The notes beneath the pieces are model-generated. The model had not been told where the DNA came from. It saw nothing but the letters and a program-made list of their open reading frames with translations, and did no database searches. Both the position numbers and the translations under genes were made by a program. Of a stretch of DNA of 64,000 nucleotides, positions 9,150-19,316 are shown piece by piece (positions within the stretch are counted from its first letter, which is position 1; each line of letters begins with the position of its first letter). The stretch is from Synergistaceae bacterium OttesenSCG-928-I11 (GTDB taxonomy: Bacteria; Synergistota; Synergistia; Synergistales; Synergistaceae): positions 24,653 through 88,652 of the forward strand of contig JAJDHV010000001.1 in assembly GCA_030266365.1 (NCBI GenBank), written 5' to 3'.

Positions 9150-9542
9150 ATGGACGTTGTCAATTATTGGGGAACCGGACGCCGCAAGAACGCCGTCGCG
9201 CGCGTGCTTCTGCGCACCGGCAGCGGTAAGATCACGATCAACAACCGCACTGTCGACGACTATCTCCCGCGCTTCTTCTGGAAGACGCAGGCGATGGAGC
9301 CGCTTCAGGTCGCGGGCGTCGAGGGCAAGGTCGACATCATCGTCAACGCGCACGGCGGCGGCTTGACGGGACAGAGCGGCGCGATCCGCATGGGCATCGC
9401 CCGCGCGATCCTCAAGCTCAATCCCGACGCGCGCCCCGTCCTCAAGAAGGCAGGGATGCTTCGCCGCGACTCGCGCATGGTCGAGCGCAAGAAGTTCGGC
9501 CAGAAGGGCGCGCGCGGCAAGAGGCAGTTCTCCAAGCGTTAA
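9150..9542 (+). CDS. rpsI: 30S ribosomal protein S9
   Basis: A 130-residue small-subunit ribosomal protein. Family marks are GTGRRKNAVARV, the central GGGLTGQSGAIRMGIARAIL, RRDSRMVERKKFG and the basic C-terminal tail ending QFSKR, which reaches into the decoding centre. A strong terminator follows. Confidence 0.97.
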   Translation: MDVVNYWGTGRRKNAVARVLLRTGSGKITINNRTVDDYLPRFFWKTQAMEPLQVAGVEGKVDIIVNAHGGGLTGQSGAIRMGIARAILKLNPDARPVLKKAGMLRRDSRMVERKKFGQKGARGKRQFSKR

Positions 9543-9570
9543 TTCTGTCTGCCGATTCGGATTTACACAG

Positions 9571-9600
9571 CGGGTTGCATTCGTGCAGCCCGTTTTTCTT
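9571..9600 (+). terminator. Terminator after rpsI
   Basis: A 9-bp hairpin with a TTCG tetraloop (CGGGTTGCA / TGCAGCCCG) is followed by a T-rich stretch, 29 bp after the rpsI stop. Confidence 0.85.
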
Positions 9601-9626
9601 TATTTGAAATTCAGCAATTCTACCTG

Positions 9627-9656
9627 TTTAAAGATCGGTTCTTTACGAGATATACT
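9627..9656 (+). promoter_or_regulatory. Promoter of the riboswitch-P-type ATPase unit
   Basis: TTTAAA and TATACT are 18 bp apart. Initiation would fall at about 9662, exactly where the riboswitch aptamer begins. Confidence 0.45.
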
Positions 9657-9660
9657 GTTC

Positions 9661-9789
9661 AGACAGGGGAGTAGTCGGCACCCGATAAGCGGTGCGGCCA
9701 AGTCAACAACACGGTGTTTCACACTGGTTTGGCCTTTTATGACAAGACCTGCGTTCTCGAATCGGGATCGCTGTGTCTTGTTTTTTTTT
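9661..9789 (+). promoter_or_regulatory. yybP-ykoY (manganese) riboswitch with overlapping terminator
   Basis: The leader carries the two conserved strands of the yybP-ykoY class, AGGGGAGTAG near 9665-9674 and GACAAGACCTGC at 9741-9752, separated by two hairpin regions. This class senses Mn2+ and often precedes P-type ATPases and other Mn exporters. Directly downstream, ACAAGAC (9742-9748, inside the aptamer) can pair with GTCTTGT (9775-9781), with further GCG/CGC pairs, followed by nine Ts. Aptamer folding and terminator formation are therefore mutually exclusive, predicting transcription when metal is bound. Confidence 0.85.
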
Positions 9790-9826
9790 GACGCAGTGTT
9801 TCGAAATCTTCTGGGAGGTCGGTTGA

Positions 9827-12451
<2,625 letters not shown>

Positions 12452-12457
<6 letters not shown>

Positions 12458-12535
12458 GGACAAGGTCGCGGGGCTCTGCCCCGCACCCCGCAAGGGGCGG
12501 GCCGCGGGGCAGAGCCCGCGACCTTGACCCTACGC
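12452..12535. terminator. Long inverted repeat between convergent genes
   Basis: Two nearly perfect arms of about 32 bp (starting GCGTAGGGACAAGGTCGCGG and ending in its complement) surround a short GC-rich loop. The left arm includes the last codon and stop of the ATPase gene, and the right arm ends 3 bp before the trpB stop. A strong transcript hairpin in both directions would separate the convergent genes. There is no clear T-run, so it may act as an RNA stabiliser or REP-like element. Confidence 0.65.
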
Positions 12536-12537
12536 TT

Positions 12538-13761
12538 TTACTTGAATATGCCCAGTTTGCTGATGGTTTCCATGTCTTTGTCGCCGCGTCCGGAGAGGTT
12601 GACGAGGACGGTTTTGTCGGGTGTCAGCTCGCGGGCGATTTTGATGCCTCCTGCGAGGGCGTGTGCGCTTTCGAGGGCGGGGATGATGCCCTCGGTCTGG
12701 CAGAGGAGGGTGAAGGCCTCGAGGGCTTCGTCGTCGCCGACATAACAGTAGTCGGCTCTGCCGCTGTCCTTGAGGATGGCGTGGAGCGGGCCGACGGAGG
12801 GATAGTCGAGGCCGGAGGCGATGGAGTAGACCTCTGCGGGCTCGCCCGCGTCGTCGGTCAGGACGTAGCTGCGGAAGCCGTGCATGACGCCGGGGTGGCC
12901 GAGTGTGATGCTCGCCGCGTGCTGCCCGTATTCGAGGCCACGACCGGAGGGCTCGATGCCGACAAGTTTGACGTCGGTATCCTCGAGGAAGCCGGTGAAG
13001 GCGCCCGCCGCGTTGCTGCCGCCGCCGACGCAGGCGACGACGTAGTCGGGGAGCGCGCCGGTGCGCTCGATCATCTGCGCGCGGGCCTCGTCGCCGATGA
13101 TACGCTGGAAATCCTGGACCATGGTGGGGTAGGGGTGTGGCCCGACGGCGGATCCGATGAGGTAGAAGAGGGTCGGGTCGTCGATCAGGGCCTGGAGAGC
13201 GGCGTCGACGGCCTCCTTGAGGGTCTTCTGGCCGAATTCGACGGGGACGACGGTCGCGCCGAGCGCCTTCATGCGGAGGACGTTGGGCGCCTGTTTGACG
13301 ATGTCGACGCTGCCCATGTAGACGTCGCACTCCATGCCCATGAGGGCGGCGACGGTGGCAGCGGCGACGCCATGCATGCCCGCGCCGGTTTCGGCGATCA
13401 GCTTGGTCTTGCCCATGCGGCGCGCGACGAGCGCCTGGCCGATGCAGTTGTTGATCTTGTGTGCGCCGGTGTGATTCAGGTCCTCGCGCTTGAGGAAGAT
13501 GCGTGCGCCGCCGTATTTCGCGGAGAGGTTTTTGCACTCGGTGAGGGCGGTCGGGCGTCCGACGTACTCCTTCATGAGACGCATGTACTCCTCGCGGAAC
13601 GCGGGGTCGTTGCGGCATTCGTCGTATACGCGAGCGATCTCGTCCATCACGGGAACGAGTGCGTCGGGGATATAGCTGCCGCCGTAGTCGCCGTACATGC
13701 CGCACTTGGGGAAACCTGCCGTTGCCTTATCGATGTTCTTTGTCGTGTTTGTCGTTGTCAT
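12538..13761 (-). CDS. trpB: Tryptophan synthase beta subunit
   Basis: A 407-residue TrpB1-type enzyme that condenses indole with L-serine, PLP-dependent. Seen: [12 protein letters not shown] at the N-terminus, [13 protein letters not shown], the PLP lysine in [23 protein letters not shown], the phosphate-binding [10 protein letters not shown], and the C-terminal SGRGDKDM. The second ATG (13761) is chosen because GGGAGG overlaps the first. No trpA or other trp gene is adjacent, yet the transcript has a trp attenuator. It could use salvaged indole or partner with TrpA encoded elsewhere. Confidence 0.95.
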   Translation of the reverse strand: MTTTNTTKNIDKATAGFPKCGMYGDYGGSYIPDALVPVMDEIARVYDECRNDPAFREEYMRLMKEYVGRPTALTECKNLSAKYGGARIFLKREDLNHTGAHKINNCIGQALVARRMGKTKLIAETGAGMHGVAAATVAALMGMECDVYMGSVDIVKQAPNVLRMKALGATVVPVEFGQKTLKEAVDAALQALIDDPTLFYLIGSAVGPHPYPTMVQDFQRIIGDEARAQMIERTGALPDYVVACVGGGSNAAGAFTGFLEDTDVKLVGIEPSGRGLEYGQHAASITLGHPGVMHGFRSYVLTDDAGEPAEVYSIASGLDYPSVGPLHAILKDSGRADYCYVGDDEALEAFTLLCQTEGIIPALESAHALAGGIKIARELTPDKTVLVNLSGRGDKDMETISKLGIFK

Positions 13762-13892
13762 GATCTTCATCCTCCCAAATTTTTTATTTTATTTTTTCGT
13801 ATTCACGTCAAAAATTTTTGACACGTTGTCTTCTGTTACGTTCGGTCCGCGATTCTTTCAGGTCATCTCGAATCATCTCCCTGTGTATCAAC

Positions 13893-14020
13893 AAAAAAAG
13901 AGGGGCGAAAACATCGCCCCTCTCAGTCCTGTTTATCTATTGCAGTCGACTAAAAAAGGCTCGAAGGATTGGTTGCACCCTCCGAGCCCTTCTGCATGCG
14001 CAGTATGAACCGGTGGGTGG
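13893..14020 (-). promoter_or_regulatory. trp attenuator with two tandem terminator hairpins
   Basis: Read on the reverse strand after the leader peptide: a 1:2 hairpin formed from the Trp codons themselves (GGTGGTGGC, GATA, GCCACCCACC; 14012-14035), then a terminator (GGCTCGGAGG / CCTTCGAGCC plus T6; 13952-13988), then a second (AGAGGGGCGA / TCGCCCCTCT plus T7; 13893-13925). CACCC in strand 2 can pair with GGGTG in the first terminator stem, giving a plausible antiterminator when ribosomes stall at the Trp codons. An unrelated perfect palindrome GTCAAAAATTTTTGAC lies at 13807-13822, nearer trpB. Confidence 0.75.
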
Positions 14021-14089
14021 CTATCGCCACCACCACCAGCAGGTCGTTACGTTGATTGCCGTGTGTTCGCGAAGTTCTGCGATTGACAT
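14021..14089 (-). CDS. trpL: trp leader peptide (four tandem Trp codons)
   Basis: A 22-codon ORF with GAGGC 5 bases before its ATG begins MSIAELREHTAINV and ends TTCWWWWR. Four consecutive TGG codons just before the stop, followed by competing hairpins and terminators, are diagnostic of transcription attenuation by ribosome stalling. The gene controlled is the solitary trpB about 260 bp downstream. Confidence 0.85.
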   Translation of the reverse strand: MSIAELREHTAINVTTCWWWWR

Positions 14090-14139
14090 TTCGTTGCCTC
14101 CACACTCAAAAGATAAACTTTCACCATTTGCTGCGCGAA

Positions 14140-14168
14140 AGCGTATCATAGATGGTAAAATCGTGCAA
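14140..14168 (-). promoter_or_regulatory. Candidate promoter of the trp leader
   Basis: On the reverse strand TTGCAC and TACGCT are 17 bp apart, about 50 bp before the leader peptide start. A TATGAT overlaps the spacer end, so the exact -10 is uncertain. Confidence 0.4.
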
Positions 14169-14266
14169 GAGGGGAGTTTTTCTTTTTTCTGCGAAAATAC
14201 GGCCACTGCCTCTGGACACAACGAAAATCAGACGGTATTTTTTAATTCGATAAAGGGGGAGATGCC

Positions 14267-14836
14267 ATGCTGTACAGAAAGCCAAGAAATAAGGAGGAGC
14301 CGCTCGAATTTGTCGGAGTACAACCGAGAAACAGGCACATCGATGAGATGGTCCGCAAAGTAGGTTATATCGGCGTGATGTTCAACAACGACGACTTCTT
14401 CGACGCGGTGATCTGGGCCTCGAATCTGGTCGACGAATACGAAAAACACTTCGACACGCTCGGCGACCGCGTGGCGATCCCCTTCGACGAGCTTGGCGAT
14501 TTCAAAAAGGCCGAACTCATCGACGCTTACCTCCTTCTGATCGTTTACTACTACAGAAAAGGCAACTTCCGCGTGCTGGAGTCGCTGAAATCGCGTTTCA
14601 TGACTGTGGCTAAATTTCAAAACCTACCCAAAGAGCACGTTTCGGTGATGCGAAATTGGGACGACTATATGGCCGATGTGAAGAAAAAAATGGAGCAGGA
14701 CGATTACAGCGCCCCCGACATCGGCGACCTCGGCGGTACGGAAGACCTGTTCGAGTACTACAAGGGCGTCGTCGAGAAGGAGCAACAGGCCTTCAAAGAT
14801 GAGATGCGAAAAGAAAAGGGCCTCAGAGTCGATTGA
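14267..14836 (+). CDS. Uncharacterised cytoplasmic protein, 189 aa
   Basis: I do not recognise a family. The protein is soluble, mostly helical and acidic, with a repeated-helix look between residues 35 and 110 (DAVIWASNLVDEYEKHFD, ELIDAYLLLIVYYYRKGNF) reminiscent of TPR-like or helical-bundle proteins. The C-terminus is strongly charged. Start ATG 14267 follows GGGGGAG. It is a single gene between the divergent trp leader and tRNA-Val, with chromosomal base composition and codon use. Confidence 0.7.
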   Translation: MLYRKPRNKEEPLEFVGVQPRNRHIDEMVRKVGYIGVMFNNDDFFDAVIWASNLVDEYEKHFDTLGDRVAIPFDELGDFKKAELIDAYLLLIVYYYRKGNFRVLESLKSRFMTVAKFQNLPKEHVSVMRNWDDYMADVKKKMEQDDYSAPDIGDLGGTEDLFEYYKGVVEKEQQAFKDEMRKEKGLRVD

Positions 14837-14862
14837 TTCCAGCCGAATGTGCCGCACAAGTG

Positions 14863-14891
14863 TTGACAAGGCCTCGATCAATCGCTAAAAT
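14863..14891 (+). promoter_or_regulatory. Promoter of tRNA-Val
   Basis: A perfect TTGACA and TAAAAT are separated by 17 bp; transcription would start a few bases before the tRNA. Confidence 0.85.
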
Positions 14892-14902
14892 CTAGCCTCG
14901 TC

Positions 14903-14977
14903 GGGTGATTAGTTCAGAGGTAGAACGCTTCCTTGACACGGAAGAGGTCAGAGGTTCGATTCCTCTATCACCCACCA
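14903..14977 (+). tRNA. tRNA-Val(GAC)
   Basis: A full cloverleaf: acceptor GGGTGAT/ATCACCC, D arm GTTC..GAAC, anticodon stem CTTCC/GGAAG with loop TTGACAC (anticodon GAC, reads GUC), T arm AGAGG TTCGATT CCTCT, discriminator A and an encoded CCA. Its 3' end is the apparent insertion point of the conjugative element to the right. Confidence 0.97.
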
Positions 14978-14988
14978 GCTAATACCAA

Positions 14989-15021
14989 GGCTTCAGGGCA
15001 TTTCGCCCCGAAGCCTTTTTT
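14989..15021 (+). terminator. Terminator after tRNA-Val
   Basis: GGCTTCAGGGC pairs with GCCCCGAAGCC (one mismatch), followed by seven Ts. It lies 12 bp past the tRNA and ends its transcript. It may be host sequence or brought by the element. Confidence 0.8.
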
Positions 15022-15025
15022 AATA

Positions 15026-15047
15026 ATCTGCTCCAAATCTGCTCCAA
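15026..15047. repeat. Direct repeat near the left attachment site
   Basis: Two abutting copies of ATCTGCTCCAA. Read on the reverse strand, this stretch continues open into the tRNA 3' end as FGADLEQIIKKGFGAK and on to a stop inside the tRNA, which looks like the tail of a tyrosine integrase running through its attachment site. The rest of the 464-bp gap before the excisionase-like gene holds only the terminator, one hairpin repeat and a promoter. Confidence 0.35.
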
Positions 15048-15195
15048 AATTTTTCGTCATAAATTTACAAAAGTCGGGTGCCTTTTTTGACTCTCCTCAA
15101 AAATAAATCTATTCTTCTCTCGAATAAACTATAAGACATTTCTTTGTGCCTTGGCGGGCTGAAAAACAATATCGGATTGATGGCAAAATATTTTT

Positions 15196-15228
15196 CCTGG
15201 CAGGCGACACACTCCGTTGCCTCGCAGG
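15196..15228. repeat. 33-nt hairpin repeat, left-end copy
   Basis: CCTGGCAGGCGAC, a 7-nt loop ACACTCC and GTTGCCTCGCAGG form a stem of 13-nt arms, followed by GAGACACGTAGTTTTACCTA. It is one of five such elements; the other four form a tandem array at 52371-52936. About 25 bp upstream of the stem also resemble the array unit. Confidence 0.7.
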
Positions 15229-15372
15229 GAGACACGTAGTTTTACCTACTCACAGCCGTGCAAAACTGCCCACGCTTGAATTACCCAAAACTCATGAAGC
15301 CTTCACCAGTACATTCTTACAGCATCAGTATAATCTGCCGCGCCCTTTCCCCTCTCATATACAGGCGCTTTA

Positions 15373-15401
15373 TCAACACCCCACCTCACCAGCCGTATCG
15401 T
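15373..15401 (+). promoter_or_regulatory. Element-type promoter 1 (excisionase-like gene)
   Basis: TATCAACACCCC includes a -35-like TCAACA; TATCGT follows after 17 bp. This is one of seven sites of the same design, each before a backbone unit. Confidence 0.5.
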
Positions 15402-15441
15402 GAACCACAACAAAGCGCTGCGGTTTAAGGGAGTGATTGAT

Positions 15442-15834
15442 ATGACAAGCGCGATTAACGTTTCGGTCGAGAAGGGTTTCCTTCGGGTCATCGGCGAAAT
15501 ACCCGTGACAAGCTCGAAGGAGGAGTTGGAGGCATTCGTCTCGGATATCAACTGGAGGCTGCTCGGGGACAAACAAACCCCGAAAGCGCCTTCATTCGGA
15601 CTGCGTACCAGGGAACTCACGGAGGCCGACGCCGCGATTTACATCGGGCGCTCTCGTTCATTTTTGCGGAGTTGCCGTCATGAGGGAAAGAGGGGCAAGC
15701 GCCCAAGAGGGCCGAAATACACGCGCGACAGCGCGCGCTCCATCAGATACCCGGTCGAGGAGTTGGACAAGTGGCTCGCCGGTCGCGCTCTTTATGAGGC
15801 CACATGCGAGGAGATGGGCGACGAAGAGCAATAG
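15442..15834 (+). CDS. Excisionase-like / MerR-type HTH protein
   Basis: A 130-residue protein. The C-terminal half looks like the helix-turn-helix of excisionases and AlpA-like regulators: LTEADAAIYIGRSRSFLRSC, a basic stretch, then RYPVEELDKWLAGRA. The N-terminal 45 residues form an unknown small domain. The ATG at 15442 follows AAGGGAG with 8-base spacing; an in-frame GTG at 15400 overlaps the promoter -10 and is rejected. Position next to the attachment site favours a recombination directionality factor; a regulator is the alternative. Confidence 0.6.
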   Translation: MTSAINVSVEKGFLRVIGEIPVTSSKEELEAFVSDINWRLLGDKQTPKAPSFGLRTRELTEADAAIYIGRSRSFLRSCRHEGKRGKRPRGPKYTRDSARSIRYPVEELDKWLAGRALYEATCEEMGDEEQ

Positions 15835-15853
15835 CAGCCGCTATCGCTCTGGC

Positions 15854-17059
15854 TCAGAGATTCGTAACAAAGAGCGTCGGAACTCCGAAGAGGAGGCCCC
15901 AGAGGTTGACGGTATTGCGCTGGGTGATTGGCAACGACGTATCACGGCACCACCAGAGATTCGCAATCGAGATGAGCATATCCGGTTTGCGCCGCATTGA
16001 GACGAGGTACGGCCACGTCAGATAAGCCTCGTAGCAGATGACGACGGCGACCTTTCTGCCGTCCAGAAGTTCGAGAATGCCGTCGTCCAGCAAGTGTAGG
16101 TTCGCACCCGTTTTGGCGAACGGGCCACGGTACATTGAGTAGGGGACGGGAATTCTTTGAGGAGTGACCGTCACATCTCCTTTGTGTAGCATGATCGCCA
16201 CGTTGTCGTACTTTCTTCCGTCCCCTGTCGGTATCTCCCCGCCAAAAATAATCGTCGTATCACCGTCGTTGACGAGCTTGCCCAACTCCTTGCGCCAAAG
16301 ATCGAGACCGGACGGGTTGACGCGCCCCGCTATCGTCTCCGGCAGGACGACGTATTTAGCGTCTGAGTTCTTGAGGTCGCGCTTGCGGAGATCGGCAAAT
16401 ACGTGTTGGATTCTTTCGTAGTCGTCTGCAAAGTCGTAGCTGCCGCTGCCGAGTCGCCCAATAGAGGTGTCGATGGCGATAAATCCGTCCGGCTTCGGCG
16501 GGAGATACCAACCGTCGTTCGGGAATATAGTGAAGGCGACTATGACACAGAGAAGGGCACAGGCGATTCGCTTGGAAAAGGCGCATAGAACGAGCAGGAG
16601 AAGCGTAACTCCCATCCCGAGGCATCCGAGCCCCTTGAACACGGTTCCGGCTGCCATGAGAGGGTTTACGATGCCTATGAGCGATATCGGCGGCAGGACA
16701 AAGGATGTCAGAAAAGCCAGAATCAGGCCGAGGGCTTTTTTCTTCCTCTCTCGGCTCCAGAAAACCAAGAACGGCAGCGATACTCCGAGCGGCATGAGGA
16801 AGTAGACAGTGGCAGCTTGGATAAACGTGTGGTTTTCTGATAGAAACACGGCGGCTCCCGGCAAGAGCCCTCTGGATACAGTGAGGAAGTATGCGAACAT
16901 CACGCCGAACGCCGACGCTCTGCTGCTCGCCAAGCACCAGAGAACCGGCACGGCCAATATCGGCGTCGCGAGTCGCGGAATGCTCGAAAGCCCGAGGTAT
17001 CCGATGATTCCCGCGATGCCGATGAGTATGAGATCGTTTTGTTTCTTTGAAATTTGCAT
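15854..17059 (-). CDS. traB: TraB-type conjugal transfer protein (carbon-nitrogen hydrolase)
   Basis: A 401-residue protein with about six N-terminal membrane helices (1-175) and a C-terminal nitrilase-fold domain. It resembles apolipoprotein N-acyltransferase and, more closely in size and context, TraB of Ti plasmids, whose loss lowers transfer efficiency. The catalytic triad is discernible: Glu in VVLPETIAG, a lysine in PFAKTG and Cys in VVICYEAY. It is convergent with the excisionase-like gene and has an element-type promoter. Its substrate is unknown. Confidence 0.72.
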   Translation of the reverse strand: MQISKKQNDLILIGIAGIIGYLGLSSIPRLATPILAVPVLWCLASSRASAFGVMFAYFLTVSRGLLPGAAVFLSENHTFIQAATVYFLMPLGVSLPFLVFWSRERKKKALGLILAFLTSFVLPPISLIGIVNPLMAAGTVFKGLGCLGMGVTLLLLVLCAFSKRIACALLCVIVAFTIFPNDGWYLPPKPDGFIAIDTSIGRLGSGSYDFADDYERIQHVFADLRKRDLKNSDAKYVVLPETIAGRVNPSGLDLWRKELGKLVNDGDTTIIFGGEIPTGDGRKYDNVAIMLHKGDVTVTPQRIPVPYSMYRGPFAKTGANLHLLDDGILELLDGRKVAVVICYEAYLTWPYLVSMRRKPDMLISIANLWWCRDTSLPITQRNTVNLWGLLFGVPTLFVTNL

Positions 17060-17090
17060 TTTGCCGCCTCCCGTAGATCAACGTACATCC

Positions 17091-17119
17091 ATCATAGAGG
17101 CGGCAATGGGGTCGGTGGA
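17091..17119 (-). promoter_or_regulatory. Element-type promoter 2 (traB)
   Basis: On the reverse strand TTTTTTATCCACCGACCCC contains TCCACC, followed after 17 bp by TATGAT. It is the most diverged of the seven related sites but keeps the T-tract, spacing and C-run. Confidence 0.4.
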
Positions 17120-17175
17120 TAAAAAACGCGGTCGTTCGGGCTTGGTTTTGTGAAGACGAGATGACGAACGGGTTA

Positions 17176-17766
17176 TTATTCTTGCAACCCCGCCGCTTTG
17201 AACATGCGTTCGTAAATCTCCCGGATGACCGGTTGCTTCCTGGCGTTGTACTCCGTCACGTCGCTTGCGCCCCGCACGGCGTCGAGTTTCGTTTGCTCGT
17301 ACAGCTCCCGGTCGTCTGGATGGGATTTCAGCCATTCTCGAAACATCCTGTGTCGGATGACCTCCGGGCAATCCGGGCCGAATACGTGTAAGTTGACGCG
17401 CGGCTCCGCCAGACGAAAACAGCGGTGCTGATGCCAGCTCGGTTCTCGAATGTACAGGTCGTAGCCGAGTTTTTCCAGTTGCGGGGCGTATGATGCTTCG
17501 TCCGTTGTGTCGGCAACTGTCAGGTCGATGTCTATGACGGGTTTGGCCGCCAGCCCCGGAACGGCAGTCGAACCGACGTGCTCGATAGAGAGCGCGGTAT
17601 TGCCCAGCGCTGCTTTGATTTCTCGCTCCAGCCTTTGAAAGATTGCAGGCCAGTTGGAATCATACGGGATGACCTCGATGTTTTCCGTCGGCGGGTTTCC
17701 ATGAACCCAAGGGTTTTCGTTCGGCGGCGCGTCGTGGTGTCGGACGATCGCTTTCGCGTCTGTCAT
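17176..17766 (-). CDS. GrpB/UPF0157 family nucleotidyltransferase-fold protein
   Basis: A 196-residue GrpB-family protein. The core begins IEVIPYDSNWPAIFQRLE and includes SIEHVGSTAVPGLAAKPVIDIDL, the family signature that resembles a nucleotidyltransferase GS...DxD site, and later RVNLHVFGPDCPE. Biochemical roles in this family are poorly known; some members are linked to CoA metabolism or antibiotic modification by fusion. ATG 17766 is chosen for the GAGGA upstream. It is the first gene of cargo block 1 and is divergent from the AraC-type regulator. Confidence 0.82.
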   Translation of the reverse strand: MTDAKAIVRHHDAPPNENPWVHGNPPTENIEVIPYDSNWPAIFQRLEREIKAALGNTALSIEHVGSTAVPGLAAKPVIDIDLTVADTTDEASYAPQLEKLGYDLYIREPSWHQHRCFRLAEPRVNLHVFGPDCPEVIRHRMFREWLKSHPDDRELYEQTKLDAVRGASDVTEYNARKQPVIREIYERMFKAAGLQE

Positions 17767-17982
17767 GATCTGTCCGTCCTCAAATAAACCATATACCGCA
17801 ATATTTTCTCGATCATGCCCGCACCTCGATGATTGTCGTTGTAACAAGAAATGCCGGGTAATCGTATCACATCGGCGTGTGCGGGGCATATCGTTCATAA
17901 AACCGACCGTTTCCGCAACGAATCTGTCAGGAACACCCCGCTCGTTTACGCTATCATCTCAGGAGAACGGAGGTTTGCGGCA

Positions 17983-18861
17983 ATGGATACGATGGCACGA
18001 ATGAACGAAGCGCTGAAATACATCGAGGGCAACCTTGACGGAGAGATCGACTTCGGCGAAATGTCCCGCATCGCGGGCTGTTCGGAGCATCACTTCCGGC
18101 GGATGTTCTCGTCTCTGGCGGGAATACCGCTCGGGGAGTATGTCAGACGCAGGAGGCTTTCGACTGCGGCGGCGGAGCTGCTCCGCAGCGGGGTGCGGGT
18201 AATCGATGTCGCGTTGAAGTACGGCTACGATTCGCCGGAAGCCTTTGCCAGAGCTTTTCATGCGATGCACGGCATAACGCCCGGTCAGGCCCGAAGATGC
18301 GCAGCGCCGGTCATGAAAGCATACCCGCCCGTGACCTTCCAACTCACTGTGAAAGGAGGCTGCATCATGGAATATCGAATCGTTGAAAAGGGCGCGTTTT
18401 CCATCGTCGGGTTCAAAAAGAGAATCGCGTTGCAGTTCGAGGGGGTCAATCCGCAGATGGATTCCCTCGTACAGAGACTGACTCCGGAGGTCGCTGCGGA
18501 GCTGAAATCGCTGTGCGACGTGGAGCCGTCCGGCATCTTGAGCGTCTCGACGAACTTCGCGGAGCGCACGGCAGAGGGGAGTGAGCTGGACCAGTATATG
18601 GGCGTAGCGACGACGAAAGCGCCACCTGCGAGATACGACACACTTCCGGTGGAGGCGTCCGCCTGGGCGGTCTTCACGTCCATCGGCCCTTTCCCGAAAG
18701 CCTTGCAGGACACCTGGGCCGGGATTTACGCCGAGTGGTTCCCGACATCCGGTTACGAGTCGACCGGCGGCCCCGAAATCTTGTGGAACGAAAGTCCGGA
18801 CACCTCGAAGCCGGATTATAGAAGCGAGATTTGGGTACCGGTCAAAAAAATTGCGAGGTAG
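17983..18861 (+). CDS. AraC-type regulator with GyrI-like effector domain
   Basis: A 292-residue transcription factor. Residues about 5-105 form the double helix-turn-helix of AraC/XylS proteins (LDGEIDFGEMSRIAGCSEHH..RMFSSLAG and VIDVALKYGYDSPEAFARAF). Residues about 125-290 form a GyrI-like small-molecule-binding domain, as in Rob and SoxS-like relatives. ATG 17983 has GGAGG upstream. Such regulators usually sense drugs or hydrophobic compounds and act on nearby genes, here perhaps the following SnoaL-GNAT pair. Confidence 0.85.
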   Translation: MDTMARMNEALKYIEGNLDGEIDFGEMSRIAGCSEHHFRRMFSSLAGIPLGEYVRRRRLSTAAAELLRSGVRVIDVALKYGYDSPEAFARAFHAMHGITPGQARRCAAPVMKAYPPVTFQLTVKGGCIMEYRIVEKGAFSIVGFKKRIALQFEGVNPQMDSLVQRLTPEVAAELKSLCDVEPSGILSVSTNFAERTAEGSELDQYMGVATTKAPPARYDTLPVEASAWAVFTSIGPFPKALQDTWAGIYAEWFPTSGYESTGGPEILWNESPDTSKPDYRSEIWVPVKKIAR

Positions 18862-18959
18862 TAGGTATCGACGGCAAAATATTGAATCGTCCTCGACCGG
18901 AAAACCCGAAATTTTCAGCTATACTGCGAATACCGATTTATATGCAGGGGGTGCTTCCA

Positions 18960-19313
18960 TTGAAACCTGTAGAAGTATTGAAAGCGTTCGTCGATGCCTT
19001 CAACGAGGCGGATGTCGATGCGCTCGCGAATCTGTACGACGACAGCGCCGTCAACCATCAGGTCGCAAACGAGCCGGTTGTCGGGAAAACGGCGATTCGC
19101 GCGATGTTCGAGCGCGAGTTTGCGACAGCCGAGATGGTCTGTATCGTGGAGAACATCTACGAGGACGGGCAGTGGGCGATCATGGAATGGAGAGACCCGC
19201 TCGGCTTACGAGGCTGTGGCTTCTTTCAGGTCGTTAATGGCAAAATCGTCCTCCAGCGCGGCTACTGGGATAAACTCTCGTTTTTTAAGCAACACAATCT
19301 GCCGGTGGAATAA
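18960..19313 (+). CDS. SnoaL-like (NTF2-fold) protein
   Basis: A 117-residue protein with the cone-shaped NTF2/SnoaL fold pattern: VEVLKAFVDAFNEADVDALANLYDDSAV, GKTAIRAMFEREF, and the closing FFQVVNGKIVLQRGYWDKLSF. Family members are small-molecule enzymes or binding proteins. The TTG at 18960 is favoured because AGGGGG lies 8 bases upstream; an ATG at 18942 would put that site inside the gene. It sits 98 bp after the AraC-type gene and 3 bp before the acetyltransferase. Confidence 0.78.
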   Translation: MKPVEVLKAFVDAFNEADVDALANLYDDSAVNHQVANEPVVGKTAIRAMFEREFATAEMVCIVENIYEDGQWAIMEWRDPLGLRGCGFFQVVNGKIVLQRGYWDKLSFFKQHNLPVE

Positions 19314-19316
19314 GCC

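Noticed and set aside
13893..14089. T-box riboswitch for trpB
   Set aside because: No T-box consensus (AGGGTGGNACCGCG-like) or specifier loop is present; the leader peptide with tandem Trp codons explains the control.
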